Shown: positions 1-8,691 of the stretch, one piece after another
Position numbering within the stretch: the stretch's first letter is position 1
Layout of the letters: each line of letters begins with the position of its first letter
Assembly (NCBI RefSeq): GCF_042100115.1
Contig: NC_091275.1
Coordinates: forward strand, 1,674,001 to 1,738,000
Reading direction: 5' to 3'
DNA: 64,000 nucleotides
From: Alternaria dauci
Lineage: Eukaryota; Ascomycota; Dothideomycetes; Pleosporales; Pleosporaceae
Notes under the pieces: model-generated
Seen by the model: only the letters and a program-made list of their open reading frames with translations
Told to the model about the DNA's origin: nothing
Database searches by the model: none
Made by a program: the position numbers and the translations under genes

Positions 1-1010
1 ATGACCGTCATCGACAGAATCATCAACTGTCGGCTGCCCAACGCAGAGCGCAGAGAGTGTTATCGGCGCTTGGTTTTGCATCACCGCAACAGTATGGCCA
101 TACTGAACTCCTGGGTCTACGGGTCGCGAACGTGCGTCTGGAGTCAAAAGATATGAGAAGCTGCACTCCCGGTCGGAAACAGTGCAAAGCCTGCATCTGG
201 GGCGATTCTCATCGCACTAGAGATGCCGAAGTTTCTATCAGTACGATACAAGAGAGCTCGGAAAGTAGTGCGCACTTTTACATGCCGTCGTTTGCTACAG
301 GCACGTGTCAGTCAAGCGAGAAAGGTGGAAGGAGCATTGTGGAAGCGGAAAAGGAATATCGGGGACGCACCACTCCAAGCATCCGCCTCTAGACTTTCTA
401 TGACTGCGCCGAAGCATCGTTGTCTCATGGCTGCGAAACACCAGGACAACACGCGTATTACATATGTGCAGCTGTCGAAGCCTGGAGGGTCAGTGCGGCT
501 TGGCGGAGAAGGAGGCCTGATGTTAGCGCAATCCTCGGCTGACGTAACACGCGTGTCGACTTCTTTGGGGAAGCGCAAGAGCCCTCCAACTCTTCTCCCT
601 ACAAATCCAACGGCAACATGCTGGATACGATGATTACGGTAGTCCATCATGATCGCAACAGATTTTTTGCACGGGCGAAGTACAATCACCAGCTCGCAAG
701 CCCCACTGACTCCGGCTAGCCACCTGCTTCCAAGCCATACAGCTATACGTCAATCGCTGCACAATTTCGCCCTGTGCGTGTCTGAGTGGAATGGCTATCA
801 GAACGCAAGCTTGTAGCGAATTTAGGGATAGAAACAAGGGGACATGGGAATGCTTGGTTGCACGTATTCATCTCCTATAAATACTTCCAAGCCTTCCTTA
901 CTTATGGTGTCTCTCTCATACTGTTTACCTGTCTTTTCAGCTCATAGATAGAGCTTGGTGTGGTACATTATTTTTCACTTCTATCGTCTTATCTGAGACA
1001 GCATCCGATC
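1..1010. other. Left-edge intergenic region
   Basis: No gene could be supported. Overlapping open frames exist on both strands between about 220 and 690 but none resembles a known family, and they overlap antiparallel. The right end carries the promoter of the RTA1-like gene. Decayed or lineage-specific coding sequence cannot be excluded. Confidence 0.5.
876..882 (+). promoter_or_regulatory. TATA box of the RTA1-like gene
   Basis: TATAAAT lies about 130 bases before the ATG at 1011 and is followed by a pyrimidine-rich stretch (CTCTCTCATACTG...CTTTTC), the usual look of a fungal core promoter. Confidence 0.5.
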
Positions 1011-1932
1011 ATGCCTGCGCTTGAAACCTACAAAGGTGAACATCTCTGGAAATATGTGCCTAATTTCGCGGCCGCTGTTACGTTTGGGGTTCTATTCTCC
1101 ATCTTAACCGTGGCGCATGCCTACAAGATGCACAGATACCGGACGTGGTATACTATACCCTTCGTCACTGGTGGCTTCTGTACGTTCTGATATGTTTGTT
1201 GTAAAATGTGGTACGTCTAGACATCGCCTAACTAACTTCTCTATAGGCGAACCTATTGGCTACGCATGCCGCGCAATAGCAACCTACCATACAGGCTCCT
1301 TCGTCCCTTTCCTCCTACAAGCAATATTCATACTCCTTCCACCGTGCCTGTTCGCTGGAACGTTGTACATGGTGTACTCGCGCGTGGTACGTGCTACCCA
1401 CGGCGAACGGTTCTCGTACATCTCCCCTCGATGGTGCACACGAATCTTCGTTGCAGGCGATCTCCTGTGTCTCAACGTACAGTCCACCGGAGCAGGATTT
1501 CTACCCAAACCAAACTTGGTGAATGCTGGAAACGCCGTCATTGTAACAGGTTTAGGATTACAGGTTCTTATCTTTGCGGGTTTCATATGGTGTTGCATAC
1601 TTTTCCACTGCAAGTTCTCGCTTCATCTGCGCAATTCTGGTCAACATGTTCATGTCCCTTGGGAGAGTGTGCTCTGGATGTTGTATGGAACTTCCGCAAT
1701 CATCTCGATTCGTAACATCTTCCGCCTAGTCGAGTTTATCGCCGGGCACGACAGCTACCTGTTTTTGAATGAGTGGCCAGTATACGCTTTCGACGGTGCT
1801 CTGATGCTATTGGTCATGATAGCTTTCTTTATTTGGTATCCATCCCAGCTACAAAAAGAGGAGATTGGTACGGAGAGTATGCTTGAGCTCACCAGCCGAA
1901 ACAATAGTCCGCCAGGGGGAGGAGCCATCTAG
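1011..1932 (+). CDS. RTA1-like lipid-translocating membrane protein
   Basis: Two exons, 1011..1179 and 1247..1932, give a 284-residue protein. The intron at 1180..1246 has GTACGT at its start and CTAACTAAC before the final AG, and joins ...GGF-C-EPIGYACR without breaking the frame. The protein begins MPALETYKGEHLWKYVPN and has about seven hydrophobic segments with short loops. The EPIGYACRA segment and a polar C-terminal tail after WYPSQLQKEE are typical of the RTA1 family (Rta1/Rsb1), plasma membrane proteins linked to sphingoid-base export and azole or 7-aminocholesterol tolerance. Substrate is not predictable here. The ATG at 1011 is chosen because the family normally begins shortly before the first membrane segment. 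It ends 60 bases from the convergent glutathione transferase gene. Confidence 0.85.
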
Positions 1933-1991
1933 AGAGTAAGGTGTGATTAAATTTTGTCAGCGCTCCGAAATTCTACAAGGCAATTTATTTA

Positions 1992-2678
1992 CTATACCAC
2001 GGTTTCGCTCAAGTTGAACATTACAGGCCTTGTTTCTGAAAACTCCTTTCTCTGGTCTAGTTGCTCAAACCACTCCGCCAATGCCTCGTATTTGCTCTTC
2101 CACCCAGGTCTCATTCCTGCGAATTCGATGAACCCGATAGCGCATACAACTGCAATGTCCGCAATCGTCAGCTCATCACCCACAAGATAAGCTTTCCCTT
2201 GCTCTTTGGTACTTTGTGTCATCTCATCGAAAGCCCGAATCGCACCGTCAATCTTGCGATTCTGCCTGCCGAGCCAGAGCTGCGACTGCTTTTCTTTTTC
2301 GCGTCGGCCTTCGAATCGAGCTATGACAATGGCGTCCATACATCCCTCGCTGAGGACAACGATCTGTCGAATCTGCAAATCAAGGTCGACGTCGTCGGTG
2401 ATTAGTTTTGGTCCCTTGTCGGCGTACTTGCGCACAATGTATTCTTGAATGTGCGCACTATCGTATACGGGTGGTCGGCCATCAGGGAAAAGTAAAATGG
2501 GCAGTTTCTCCAAAGGGTTGTATTTGGGCGTTTCTGTTGCGCTTTGCCAAGGTATCTCGTTCTGAAGCTCAAAGGGTATGCCCTTTAGGGTGAGTGCAAT
2601 GCGGTTCATGCGTGCAAACGGTGACGGCGTTGCTGATATGAGAGTCAACGGGGACGCTCCGATGGGGGTGGTAGACAT
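1992..2678 (-). CDS. Glutathione S-transferase
   Basis: A single-exon gene of 228 residues. The N-terminal thioredoxin-like half begins with PLTLISATPSPFARMNRIAL and includes the KLPILLFPDG and YDSAHIQEYI segments, equivalent to the cis-Pro and glutathione gamma-glutamyl binding elements. The C-terminal helical domain carries the conserved N-capping box DELTIADIAVVCAIGF. The fold indicates conjugation of glutathione to electrophiles, or a related thiol reaction, in the cytosol. The ATG at 2678 (MSTTPIGAS) is the first in frame; the three codons before it begin with TTG. The class is not clear from sequence alone. The 3' end converges on the RTA1-like gene. A long TA-rich tract, 2700..2708, lies only about 25 bases before the ATG, unusually close for a TATA box. 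Confidence 0.88.
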   Translation of the reverse strand: MSTTPIGASPLTLISATPSPFARMNRIALTLKGIPFELQNEIPWQSATETPKYNPLEKLPILLFPDGRPPVYDSAHIQEYIVRKYADKGPKLITDDVDLDLQIRQIVVLSEGCMDAIVIARFEGRREKEKQSQLWLGRQNRKIDGAIRAFDEMTQSTKEQGKAYLVGDELTIADIAVVCAIGFIEFAGMRPGWKSKYEALAEWFEQLDQRKEFSETRPVMFNLSETVV

Positions 2679-2699
2679 TTGCGCCAACTACTCTCGAAT

Positions 2700-2708
2700 C
2701 TATATATA
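2700..2708 (-). promoter_or_regulatory. TA-rich core promoter element before the GST gene
   Basis: An alternating TA run lies just before the GST start codon. If it works as a TATA box, the 5' leader would be extremely short. Confidence 0.3.
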
Positions 2709-2912
2709 TGAGGAGTCCATGGGGTACAACCGGAATATAATAAGAATGGTAAGGACATGACGTGGACGTGGTCTGGACGATGCACTGGCGTGTGCGGAGA
2801 TAGGCCCGATGCTACGTCATGGCCTTGCAGTAGTATTTGAAATCGTGTAGCTCCCCTGATCCGAAGTATGTTGATGAACGATCGGATAGCACTCATCTGT
2901 AGAGGATTTGGA

Positions 2913-3676
2913 CTATCCATTGATGATATGTTTTCCAATCTTCTGGCTCCACCCCTTTACGTCACTCTTGCTGTCTCCAATATCTCTCGCATCCATTCTC
3001 CGCGCCCTTTGCACGCTATCCACTAGGGCTCGGACAGCATCTTCAACTCCTTTTCTTTCATTTGAACTGACTTCAATATGACGGAAACCCTGGCTTGAAG
3101 CCCACTGATCTGCCATTTCCTTCTTCACCTGCCTCTTCCTTTTGTCCTCGTCGATGATGTCCTTCTTACTCCCAACTACCACGCATCCAAATCTCTTCTT
3201 CACTCCCTGCATCCTCCCATCTGTGCCATCTTTGGTGAATACAGTGTTGCGACACTGCCATATCTGCAGGTACGTGTTTTGGATAAGATGATCAAAGGAA
3301 AACAGAGACGTGACGTCGTACAACAGAACAACGCCATCCGCGCTGGCTATGTAGGCATCCAAGACTTCGCGGTACCTGGGAGAGATGTCGCTGTTAAGGT
3401 TCAAATCTATGAAGGAAAGACTCCAGGCCTCGTTTGCATACGAGATGTTTCTTGAAATCGGTTCCGAGTCGATGGGGCCATGGCTGATGAAGTGCTTGCC
3501 CTTGAGGAACTGCAGCTGGAATTGGTGATCTTGATAATGAAGGAATAATGCTTGTACAGGATGTTGACAAAAGGGTTGCCTACCATGTCAATAAAACATG
3601 TCTTGCCGACAAGCTCCTCACCGAGGACAACTATCTTGAGGGGGCTGGGTTCCTTTGGTTTCCTAGAGCGCAGCAT
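2913..3676 (-). CDS. Divergent Ras-like small GTPase
   Basis: Two exons, 3584..3676 and 2913..3515 (minus strand), give 231 residues; the intron 3516..3583 begins GTAGGC, ends CCAG and is phase 0. The start MLRSRKPKEPSPLKIVVLG leads into an intact P-loop, GEELVGKT, at residues 19-26. The rest follows Ras topology: a switch-like segment, YREVLDAYIASADGVVLLYDVTS after the position of switch II, and a C-terminal helix. However, the DxxG box is replaced near residue 68 (FIDLNL), the NKxD box reads SKKD at 147-150, and the SAK box reads SSN. No C-terminal CaaX or double-cysteine prenylation motif is present (end GKHIING). It may bind nucleotide weakly or act as a pseudo-GTPase; that is inference. 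Confidence 0.7.
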
Positions 3677-4373
3677 TGTCAAGCCTGAGACGACAAGCAA
3701 ATGTGACGTCGAGATGGAGTTGGATCATGCTGATTGTCAAGGTGTTCCAGGTGTCGTAACTGCCTAGGCAGACACGCCAAGCTTCGAGAGGAGGCAGCGA
3801 GCACAATGTCACGTGTCCGGTCCTGATACAACGCAAGTCGCAAGGCGAGCATCTCCAGCCCAGCCCATCTCCATTTCTTTCATGATCATCCCGCACAGTG
3901 GCTCGCTTCCGCAAAGTGGCTGGCTGGCATACGTGGGCTACGCGTGTACCCCCTAAATCTAGGCCCACATTTCCGCCAAGTGCGCGTGCCGGGCTGCCGG
4001 CACGTGTCTGGGATCGACGCTGGGGTCGGCCAGGAACGCTAGATGGTCTTCGAGAAATGTGAGATAGCAGCGGCCTTACTATGAGGGCTTTTCGCCCCCG
4101 TCGTCGTGCGTCGCTGAGATCCGGACGCACTCGACTATACTACTGCCTCGATACTGCCTCTTTGCACCCTCCGTTGCCACCTCGGGAAGGACCTGAGCAA
4201 CAAGCACCAAGCGGAAATGACTCTTTGGCCAGCGTAAAAGGAGTGCCATCGCGTTGTCACCACTTTCGCGTTGTACACCGCCATATTTGAAACCTGCACA
4301 CACCACGCTGAGAAACGGATTTTTGAGAGAGAGGCAGGCAGTTTGGACAATCTCCCTCGACCCACGTATCGCG
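3677..4373. other. Intergenic region between divergent genes
   Basis: About 700 bases between two divergently transcribed genes, so it must hold both promoters. No coding pattern with ATG start or family similarity was found. Confidence 0.5.
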
Positions 4374-5564
4374 ATGACGTCGTATCGTGATCACCCCTAT
4401 GCGCATGCGCGCAACCACCCCCGACCCCTCATCGAGCAGATTCCAGACTACCGCGACGACCTTGACGTTTCCGACGAAGAAGACGCCTTCTACGCACGCG
4501 ACGACGATTTTCTGCTTCCGCCAAAGTTTCAGGCGGCAATCGCACGCACAACCGACCGAATCCCGCGGCGGATAAAGCGCCATAGCCGCACGTATACCGC
4601 AATCGCCATCCTCTTCATAATCACTTGGTTTACATACCTGGGTCCCAGACGGACGGCATACAAGGTGGAGCTACACGCCATGGATAACGCACCAACCATG
4701 GGTTACGGCAGCAATGTGCGGCCCGAGTTCAAAGGCATGATCCAGGTCAGCGATATGGACGAGCAGCATCTGCCCAAGAAGCACAGCAGACTTGTCTTCG
4801 TTGGCGACGTTCATGGCTGTAGGAAGGAACTGGAGCATCTTCTCAAGAAAATCGACTTCAACCACAAGCACGACCACCTCGTGCTGACCGGCGACATGAT
4901 AGCCAAAGGCCCCGACTCGCCCGGCGTCATCAAGCTCGCCCAGAAGATGGGCGCTTCCTGCGTACGCGGTAACTGGGAAGACAAACTCCTGCTCTCCATT
5001 GCCGATGCGCAAGATCGTCACGTCCTCAAATTCAGCCCCGACGATTCTCTCGATGCGAAGGTGGACTTTGTAGACGAGGCCAGCCAATCACACGGCGACT
5101 ACAAGCTGCGCAAATTGGCAAAACAGTTCACAAGGAGAGAAATCGAATATCTCCAACAATGCCCCGTCATCCTCCGCGTCGGCACCGTCCCGACCCTAGG
5201 CAACCTCGTAACCGTACACGCCGGCCTCGTCCCCGACACGCCTCTCCAACACCAAGACCCGTTCCATGTTATGAACATGCGCACTATCGATCTTAAGACG
5301 AGGATTCCGAGCAGCAAACATGCGGGCACACCCTGGGAGAAGTTCTGGAATCATCGCCAGGAAAAATTGAAGCAAGAGGACAGAGCCACAGTGATTTATG
5401 GGCACAACAGGAAAAGGGGGCTCAACATACACGAATACTCTTATGGTCTGGATACGGGGTGCGTCAGTGGGGGGAAGCTGACGGCGCTTGTCGTCGACGG
5501 GGAGGGCAAGACGGAGTTGGTACATGTCAAGTGTGAGAAAGCGAATGGGTATGCCAGCGACTAA
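4374..5564 (+). CDS. ppn2: Membrane-anchored calcineurin-like polyphosphatase (Ppn2-like)
   Basis: A single-exon gene of 396 residues, started at the first ATG (MTSYRDHPYAH). An acidic cytoplasmic N-terminus is followed by one hydrophobic segment at residues 73-89 (TYTAIAILFIITWFTYLG), giving a type II membrane anchor. The rest is a metallophosphoesterase domain: GDVHGC at 144-149, LTGDM at 171-175, GNWE at 199-202 where most relatives have GNHE, then VTVHAGLVP and VIYGHNRKRG. This arrangement matches the ApaH-type family of yeast Ppn2, a vacuolar metal-dependent endopolyphosphatase. The GNWE variant keeps the metal-binding Asn. Role in polyphosphate breakdown is inferred from the family. The gene is divergent from the Ras-like GTPase. 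Confidence 0.82.
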   Translation: MTSYRDHPYAHARNHPRPLIEQIPDYRDDLDVSDEEDAFYARDDDFLLPPKFQAAIARTTDRIPRRIKRHSRTYTAIAILFIITWFTYLGPRRTAYKVELHAMDNAPTMGYGSNVRPEFKGMIQVSDMDEQHLPKKHSRLVFVGDVHGCRKELEHLLKKIDFNHKHDHLVLTGDMIAKGPDSPGVIKLAQKMGASCVRGNWEDKLLLSIADAQDRHVLKFSPDDSLDAKVDFVDEASQSHGDYKLRKLAKQFTRREIEYLQQCPVILRVGTVPTLGNLVTVHAGLVPDTPLQHQDPFHVMNMRTIDLKTRIPSSKHAGTPWEKFWNHRQEKLKQEDRATVIYGHNRKRGLNIHEYSYGLDTGCVSGGKLTALVVDGEGKTELVHVKCEKANGYASD

Positions 5565-5970
5565 GAGAACAGAGTACTCGATGGCAGGACAATGGCCGTT
5601 TTCGGCTTGGGGTGTGGCCTGCATTAAGAGCATGGATATTATTGTCACTTTAGCGTTAGCATAGCATTGTTGTGATGTCATGAGAAGTTATCATGTCGTT
5701 TGGAGCGTATTTTGATTGGGAAACAGCATCATAAACCTCTCTGTTCATACGAGACAAGCGCATTATTACGTGTTTACAGCGAAATCAAAACACCTTATCC
5801 ACCGAGCTCCATCATGAGACATCAAATGGTGATATAGTCAAGACCATTGCTGGAAGTCCCCACGCTGAGACGAGGAACGATCCTATGGCTCACTCTCCAT
5901 AATACACTTCGGCGCCTTATCATCCAAGACATGAGCAAGGTTAGTGTTGTTTGCAGCAGGATTCCAGGTC
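5565..5970. other. Convergent intergenic region
   Basis: About 400 bases between the 3' ends of the polyphosphatase gene and the large zinc/SUMO-like gene. AT-rich in part (5700-5780), consistent with 3' untranslated and polyadenylation sequence. No gene seen. Confidence 0.5.
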
Positions 5971-8691
5971 CTATTCCCCCATCTCTACGTCCTCCACGTT
6001 GTGAACGGCAGCACCCGCAACTCCAACACCACCGCCATCGCGACGCATGTTCTGCAATAGAGGGCCACGCGAAGCCATATTGCCATCCACCCCGCTTCCA
6101 GCAATCCATGTAGCTTTATCCATACTCGGGCCAACACCGCCGCCGTTGGCACCTCGGAGTAGAGCAGTTGGACCATGAGCAGATCTTGGGAAGTGATATT
6201 GCCGGATTGGATTATTGGACGCGACATGCTCGGCAGGTTGGCGCACAGCCTCCAGGCGATCTAGAAAAGGGCTACGCTGAACCGCTGGACCACGCTGAGA
6301 GCCAGTACCAAGACTGGTAGCGTATTGGGCGGTAAAAGGGACAACCGGGCCAACCGGGCCAGTTGCACGACTGTAGTTACTCTGCATCAGATCATTGTTG
6401 CGCTCGACCATATCATGGAGCATCTGGGTCTGCTGCTCTATGACCGTCTTCTGAAGCTGATTCTCCTGACTGAGTCTCATGACCTCACCACGGAACTCCA
6501 CCATCTTAGTCTCAACAAGGCGGTGCCAGTTTGAGATGGTGCCAACGTTTTGGTAGACCGGGGTCTCTCCGCCGATAATATCGACTTGTTCTTCGGAGAC
6601 TCGCGAGCCCATGGGCGATTGCGGAGTCTCCATTCCATCATGGCTGCTCTCGGACATGACTGCCATGCGCGACTTTGCTTTCATGACCATAAGGGTATCC
6701 AAATCACGGAGTTTGATTTCGGGACGCTCCGCGTCTTGGACATCGTTTGGAGTCATGTCATAGTCAATCTTGATCCAACGTTCGCGTTGCGCATCCCGAG
6801 GTCCGCCTAGGGCGTATCGGTAGATAAACACCCAGTCCACCCCGTACTGTTTATTTCGCTGTCGGCAATAGGCATCCAGACGAGGGCCGAACTTTCGTGA
6901 TGCGCGTATCATGAGGACAGAGAAGATGGGGGTACCGTTGATGTCGTACGTGTTGCTGTGAATGCGAATCCTTAGCATGGGATCGTTCTCGTCAGCTACG
7001 AGTGAAGTAGAGCGTTGGAGAACGGTGGGCTGAGTAAGCTCCCGACCCACGTGTTCCTTCGTAGTCTGAGGCACCGAATTCATTCCTCGAGACTGCTCAG
7101 ATGATGGAAGACGTGGCGGTGCGCCCAGATGCTGGGATGCCTGAGGCGATGCCTGACGAGACGGCATACGAGATCCCGGCGCACTGGCAATAAAGTCTGT
7201 TGATTGAAGCTTCCGACGAGAAGCATCTTCGTAGATCTTGGAGTTGGCTGACTGGACAGGTCGGAAGCGGTTCAGGCGAGACACTGAGGGATGCGCCTCG
7301 TTGAAATTGGTGCAACGACTGTCCTGTACCGGGATTGCTGGATCCAGTGGTGGAGGTACTTGTTTTGCACGAAACGCGTTGTCGTACCGAGCTGCCCACA
7401 CTTCGATACGTGCTTGTTGACGGCGTACGTTCTGGAGGACCTCGTCACCTTCGATCATAGATTGGTTCAAGATCTTCCCGTTCCCATCCACGATATAAAA
7501 CATACGACCGGCACTATTGTGTGTTTGTGGCCAACGACGTAGAGCTACATCGATAGTCACGACATCGCGACCATCATATTGCTGACCGGGCGTCAAGCGT
7601 AGCGTGCCCCAAGGCAACGGCGGCACCAGTCGTCCTTGGCCCTGGTGCTGGCGCTGGGTCATGATTGTTGGTTGAAATGGCGGTGCAGTGGGAACGTGGT
7701 AATGTAAATCCTGATAATCCTGAGCATACATGCCAGTGACCGGAATGATCTCCCTGGCATGTTGCCGTTCCCGTGTCTTCTCGTTTGCAGTAAACTGCGG
7801 CCTGTCCAACGGATGTGGACGTACAGCTTTATCGTTTAGTCCGGCGATTGCTTGATTTTCATCTCTGGCAACAGCTGCTGCACGTTTGACGACAGGTTTG
7901 GAGTTTGGGCTGGCGCTTGGTGACTCGGTGGCTTTACGCTTGCCCTTTTCTTGCTTCGCAGCTATACCAGTACGGGAAGCCTTTGGAGCTGACTTGTATG
8001 GCTGCGGAGGTACACCTGTGAGCAATTCAGGAACACAATTTGATACTGGTTCCGTGTGCTTCGTGCATCCCAACCCCTGCTGTATGCAATGTTTGCATGC
8101 GCCTTTAACATAAAAAGCGTCGCATATAGGATTATTGGACTTGCAGCACTCATCGCAGACCTTCCAGCACGAGTCTTTAATATGACGCTGCCTGTACGTC
8201 AGTGATGTGTATATTCGGATAATGAATGAGTTACGGACCTCAGTAGAATATTTCTTAGACATTTGAGATTTGCACCTTGGACAAGCATACACATTGTCAC
8301 TGATGGTGCCTCCAAGGCGACTCTTTGCGGACGTGATTTTAGTGTTCTTTAGATCGCGCTGTAGTAATGTGAGCAGATGAGGATTGAATCCTGATATATT
8401 AAAACTTACTTCAAACTCTTCCTGGTCATCGCGTGTATTGTTCTTGTCGCTTCGATGTTCGCCTGCAGAGTCTTCACCGACGTCTGCAACACTCGGACCT
8501 ACAAAGCTCACACTGCCTATTTCTAAAGAGGGGGTTTCTGAAAGCTCTGATAGAGATGAAGTGTCAGTGACTGGAGTCGACACAGCCGACACAGCCGGAG
8601 CTACACTATATCTTGTAAGCGTTCGTCCGAGAAGGCTCGCCCCGATCACAAACCTGCTCTGCTGTTCAGCAACATCTTTGGTGTGTTCCAT
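5971..8691 (-). CDS. Large protein with Zn2Cys6-like cysteines and a SUMO-like domain
   Basis: The frame is open for 906 codons, but at least one stopless intron is likely: 8359..8409 (51 nt, GTAAGT...CTACAG, phase 0), and perhaps a second of 51 nt near 8185-8235. Mature length would be about 872-889 residues. Visible parts, numbered on the unspliced frame: CPRC near 135; a cysteine cluster at about 174-204 with C-x2-C-C-x6-C-x8-C-x2-C-x6-C spacing, close to a fungal Zn2Cys6 centre; a long disordered basic/Gln/Pro region with RKATESPS; a domain at about 571-667 with LDAYCRQRNKQYGVDWVFIY and KLRDLDTLMVM that resembles a SUMO/Rad60 ubiquitin-like fold; and a coiled coil at about 717-767. The nuclear role is inferred. 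I do not recognise the family as a whole. Confidence 0.7.
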   Translation of the reverse strand: MEHTKDVAEQQSRFVIGASLLGRTLTRYSVAPAVSAVSTPVTDTSSLSELSETPSLEIGSVSFVGPSVADVGEDSAGEHRSDKNNTRDDQEEFEVSFNISGFNPHLLTLLQRDLKNTKITSAKSRLGGTISDNVYACPRCKSQMSKKYSTEVRNSFIIRIYTSLTYRQRHIKDSCWKVCDECCKSNNPICDAFYVKGACKHCIQQGLGCTKHTEPVSNCVPELLTGVPPQPYKSAPKASRTGIAAKQEKGKRKATESPSASPNSKPVVKRAAAVARDENQAIAGLNDKAVRPHPLDRPQFTANEKTRERQHAREIIPVTGMYAQDYQDLHYHVPTAPPFQPTIMTQRQHQGQGRLVPPLPWGTLRLTPGQQYDGRDVVTIDVALRRWPQTHNSAGRMFYIVDGNGKILNQSMIEGDEVLQNVRRQQARIEVWAARYDNAFRAKQVPPPLDPAIPVQDSRCTNFNEAHPSVSRLNRFRPVQSANSKIYEDASRRKLQSTDFIASAPGSRMPSRQASPQASQHLGAPPRLPSSEQSRGMNSVPQTTKEHVGRELTQPTVLQRSTSLVADENDPMLRIRIHSNTYDINGTPIFSVLMIRASRKFGPRLDAYCRQRNKQYGVDWVFIYRYALGGPRDAQRERWIKIDYDMTPNDVQDAERPEIKLRDLDTLMVMKAKSRMAVMSESSHDGMETPQSPMGSRVSEEQVDIIGGETPVYQNVGTISNWHRLVETKMVEFRGEVMRLSQENQLQKTVIEQQTQMLHDMVERNNDLMQSNYSRATGPVGPVVPFTAQYATSLGTGSQRGPAVQRSPFLDRLEAVRQPAEHVASNNPIRQYHFPRSAHGPTALLRGANGGGVGPSMDKATWIAGSGVDGNMASRGPLLQNMRRDGGGVGVAGAAVHNVEDVEMGE

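Noticed and set aside
57..689. Overlapping open frames on both strands near the left edge
   Set aside because: They conflict with each other, show no family similarity and no splice-supported extension.
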